Below are positions 13,237 to 13,859 of a DNA stretch of 13,859 bases, piece by piece; the stretch's first letter is position 1, and every line of letters begins with the position of its first letter. Origin of the DNA: an uncultured Flavobacteriales bacterium (GTDB lineage: Bacteria; Bacteroidota; Bacteroidia; Flavobacteriales_D; Crocinitomicaceae); NCBI GenBank assembly GCA_905479845.1, contig CAJQOB010000076.1, forward strand, positions 1-13,859, written 5' to 3'. A program made the translations under genes and the position numbers. The notes below the pieces were generated by a model that worked only from the letters and a program-made list of their open reading frames with translations, had not been told where the DNA came from and searched no databases.

Positions 13237-13859
13237 ATGAAGAAAATAACCTCAATATTAGCAGCTTTCGCTTTCGTGAGCGCAGCTATGGCGCAAGAGC
13301 CAATTGTTACATCTTGGTTGCAGAATACAACAACTACAGGATCATATTATATGTCGGGAAACTCAACAGCCATTGATAACGGCATTGCAGTTAACTGCCA
13401 ACAAGTTGAATACTCAACGGATTGGGTTTACATTTCAACACATGGAATTCCATCTTATCCAACGGGTCCGTTTTTGGATGGAAACCCATCTCAGGCCGAA
13501 GATCAAATGGCGATTTATCAGTTTCCGTTGGTGCCTACTCCAAATACAGGCACGCCAACTGAAACCACAGCAGGAAACATTGGAGTTTTCATCAATGGTG
13601 TCTCCCTTTTTGATTACCGTGATGGTGTCGCTTGGAATAACTCAACTAGCAGTTTGTGCGGTGGTCCAGGGAATCCACCTTGTCCGGGAGGACCTGCAGC
13701 GACCCAAGTTTGGAATAGAGATGCAATACCAGCAGAAATGGGTGGGTTTGATTGTTCGAAAGGACATCCCGCTAATGGAAATTACCATCACCACCAAAAC
13801 CCTTCAGCTTTCAAATTGGATTTGAACGTGCTCTCCAACATTTGTAATTTGTACGATGC
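13237..13859 (+). CDS. YHYH-domain secreted protein (3' end outside window)
   Basis: An exported protein open from the ATG at 13237 to the window end (207 residues visible). Residues 1-19 are a signal peptide (SAAMA-Q). YHYH-family features: NIGVFINGVSLFDYRDG (114-130), VWNRDA (158-163), GFDCSKGHP (170-178) and NYHHHQNP (182-189), the His-rich signature that names the family, here as YHHH. Cysteines 54, 141, 149, 173 and 203 could form disulfides. The family has no settled biochemical role that I can state. Clustered His suggests metal binding. The gap to the MbnH gene is 60 bp, with no clear terminator, so co-transcription is likely but a separate promoter is possible. The T9SS or other C-terminal features cannot be judged because the gene is cut. 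Confidence 0.82.
   Translation, partial: MKKITSILAAFAFVSAAMAQEPIVTSWLQNTTTTGSYYMSGNSTAIDNGIAVNCQQVEYSTDWVYISTHGIPSYPTGPFLDGNPSQAEDQMAIYQFPLVPTPNTGTPTETTAGNIGVFINGVSLFDYRDGVAWNNSTSSLCGGPGNPPCPGGPAATQVWNRDAIPAEMGGFDCSKGHPANGNYHHHQNPSAFKLDLNVLSNICNLYD

Noticed and set aside
13304..13825. 173-codon open frame on the plus strand near the window end
   Set aside because: It is a frame shadow inside the YHYH-domain gene, whose own frame starts at 13237 with a signal peptide and recognisable family motifs.
10220..13859. Methanobactin biosynthesis operon
   Set aside because: MbnP and MbnH alone are not evidence for methanobactin: no short Cys-containing precursor gene fits in the tiny gaps, and no MbnB/MbnC-like gene is present.

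Overview
The window looks like chromosome from a low-GC member of the Bacteroidota, most likely Flavobacteriales or a close relative such as Crocinitomicaceae. The support is a secreted protein with a type IX secretion (T9SS) C-terminal sorting domain, several lipoproteins, two ECF sigma factor modules of Bacteroidota style, and starts without clear Shine-Dalgarno sites. No tRNA, rRNA, CRISPR array, insertion sequence or integrase was seen.

Layout: (1) 1-1473, plus strand: the 3' part of a glucose-1-phosphate thymidylyltransferase gene (rmlA/rfbA), overlapping by 4 bp an isoprenyl diphosphate synthase gene. (2) 1548-2039, plus: a small lipoprotein. It converges on a 458-residue T9SS cargo protein (2111-3487, minus), with a strong hairpin terminator between them. 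(3) 3585-5664, minus: a two-gene unit encoding a GH19-type cell-wall hydrolase without a signal peptide and, 1 nt downstream, a lipoprotein. This arrangement could be a lytic effector with its immunity protein. (4) 5913-8727, minus: an ECF sigma factor followed by a very large single-pass membrane protein with an anti-sigma-like N-terminus. (5) 8788-10149, minus: a 453-residue lipoprotein of unknown function. (6) 10220-13859, plus: a tightly packed operon encoding an ECF sigma factor, a short single-pass anti-sigma candidate, a membrane-anchored CnrX/CpxP-like metal sensor candidate, an MbnP-family protein, an MbnH/MauG-like di-heme enzyme and, after a 60-bp gap, a YHYH-domain protein cut by the window end.

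Region 6 is the most interesting. The first three genes resemble the CnrH-CnrY-CnrX metal-responsive sigma, anti-sigma and sensor module in order, size and topology. The next two are the MbnP/MbnH pair, in which the di-heme enzyme oxidises a tryptophan of MbnP to kynurenine to build a copper site. No methanobactin gene is present. The reading proposed here is a metal-sensing (perhaps copper) ECF operon that controls a kynurenine-based periplasmic copper-binding system plus a histidine-rich YHYH protein. An almost perfect inverted repeat and a candidate promoter sit in the 70-bp gap between this operon and the divergent lipoprotein gene.
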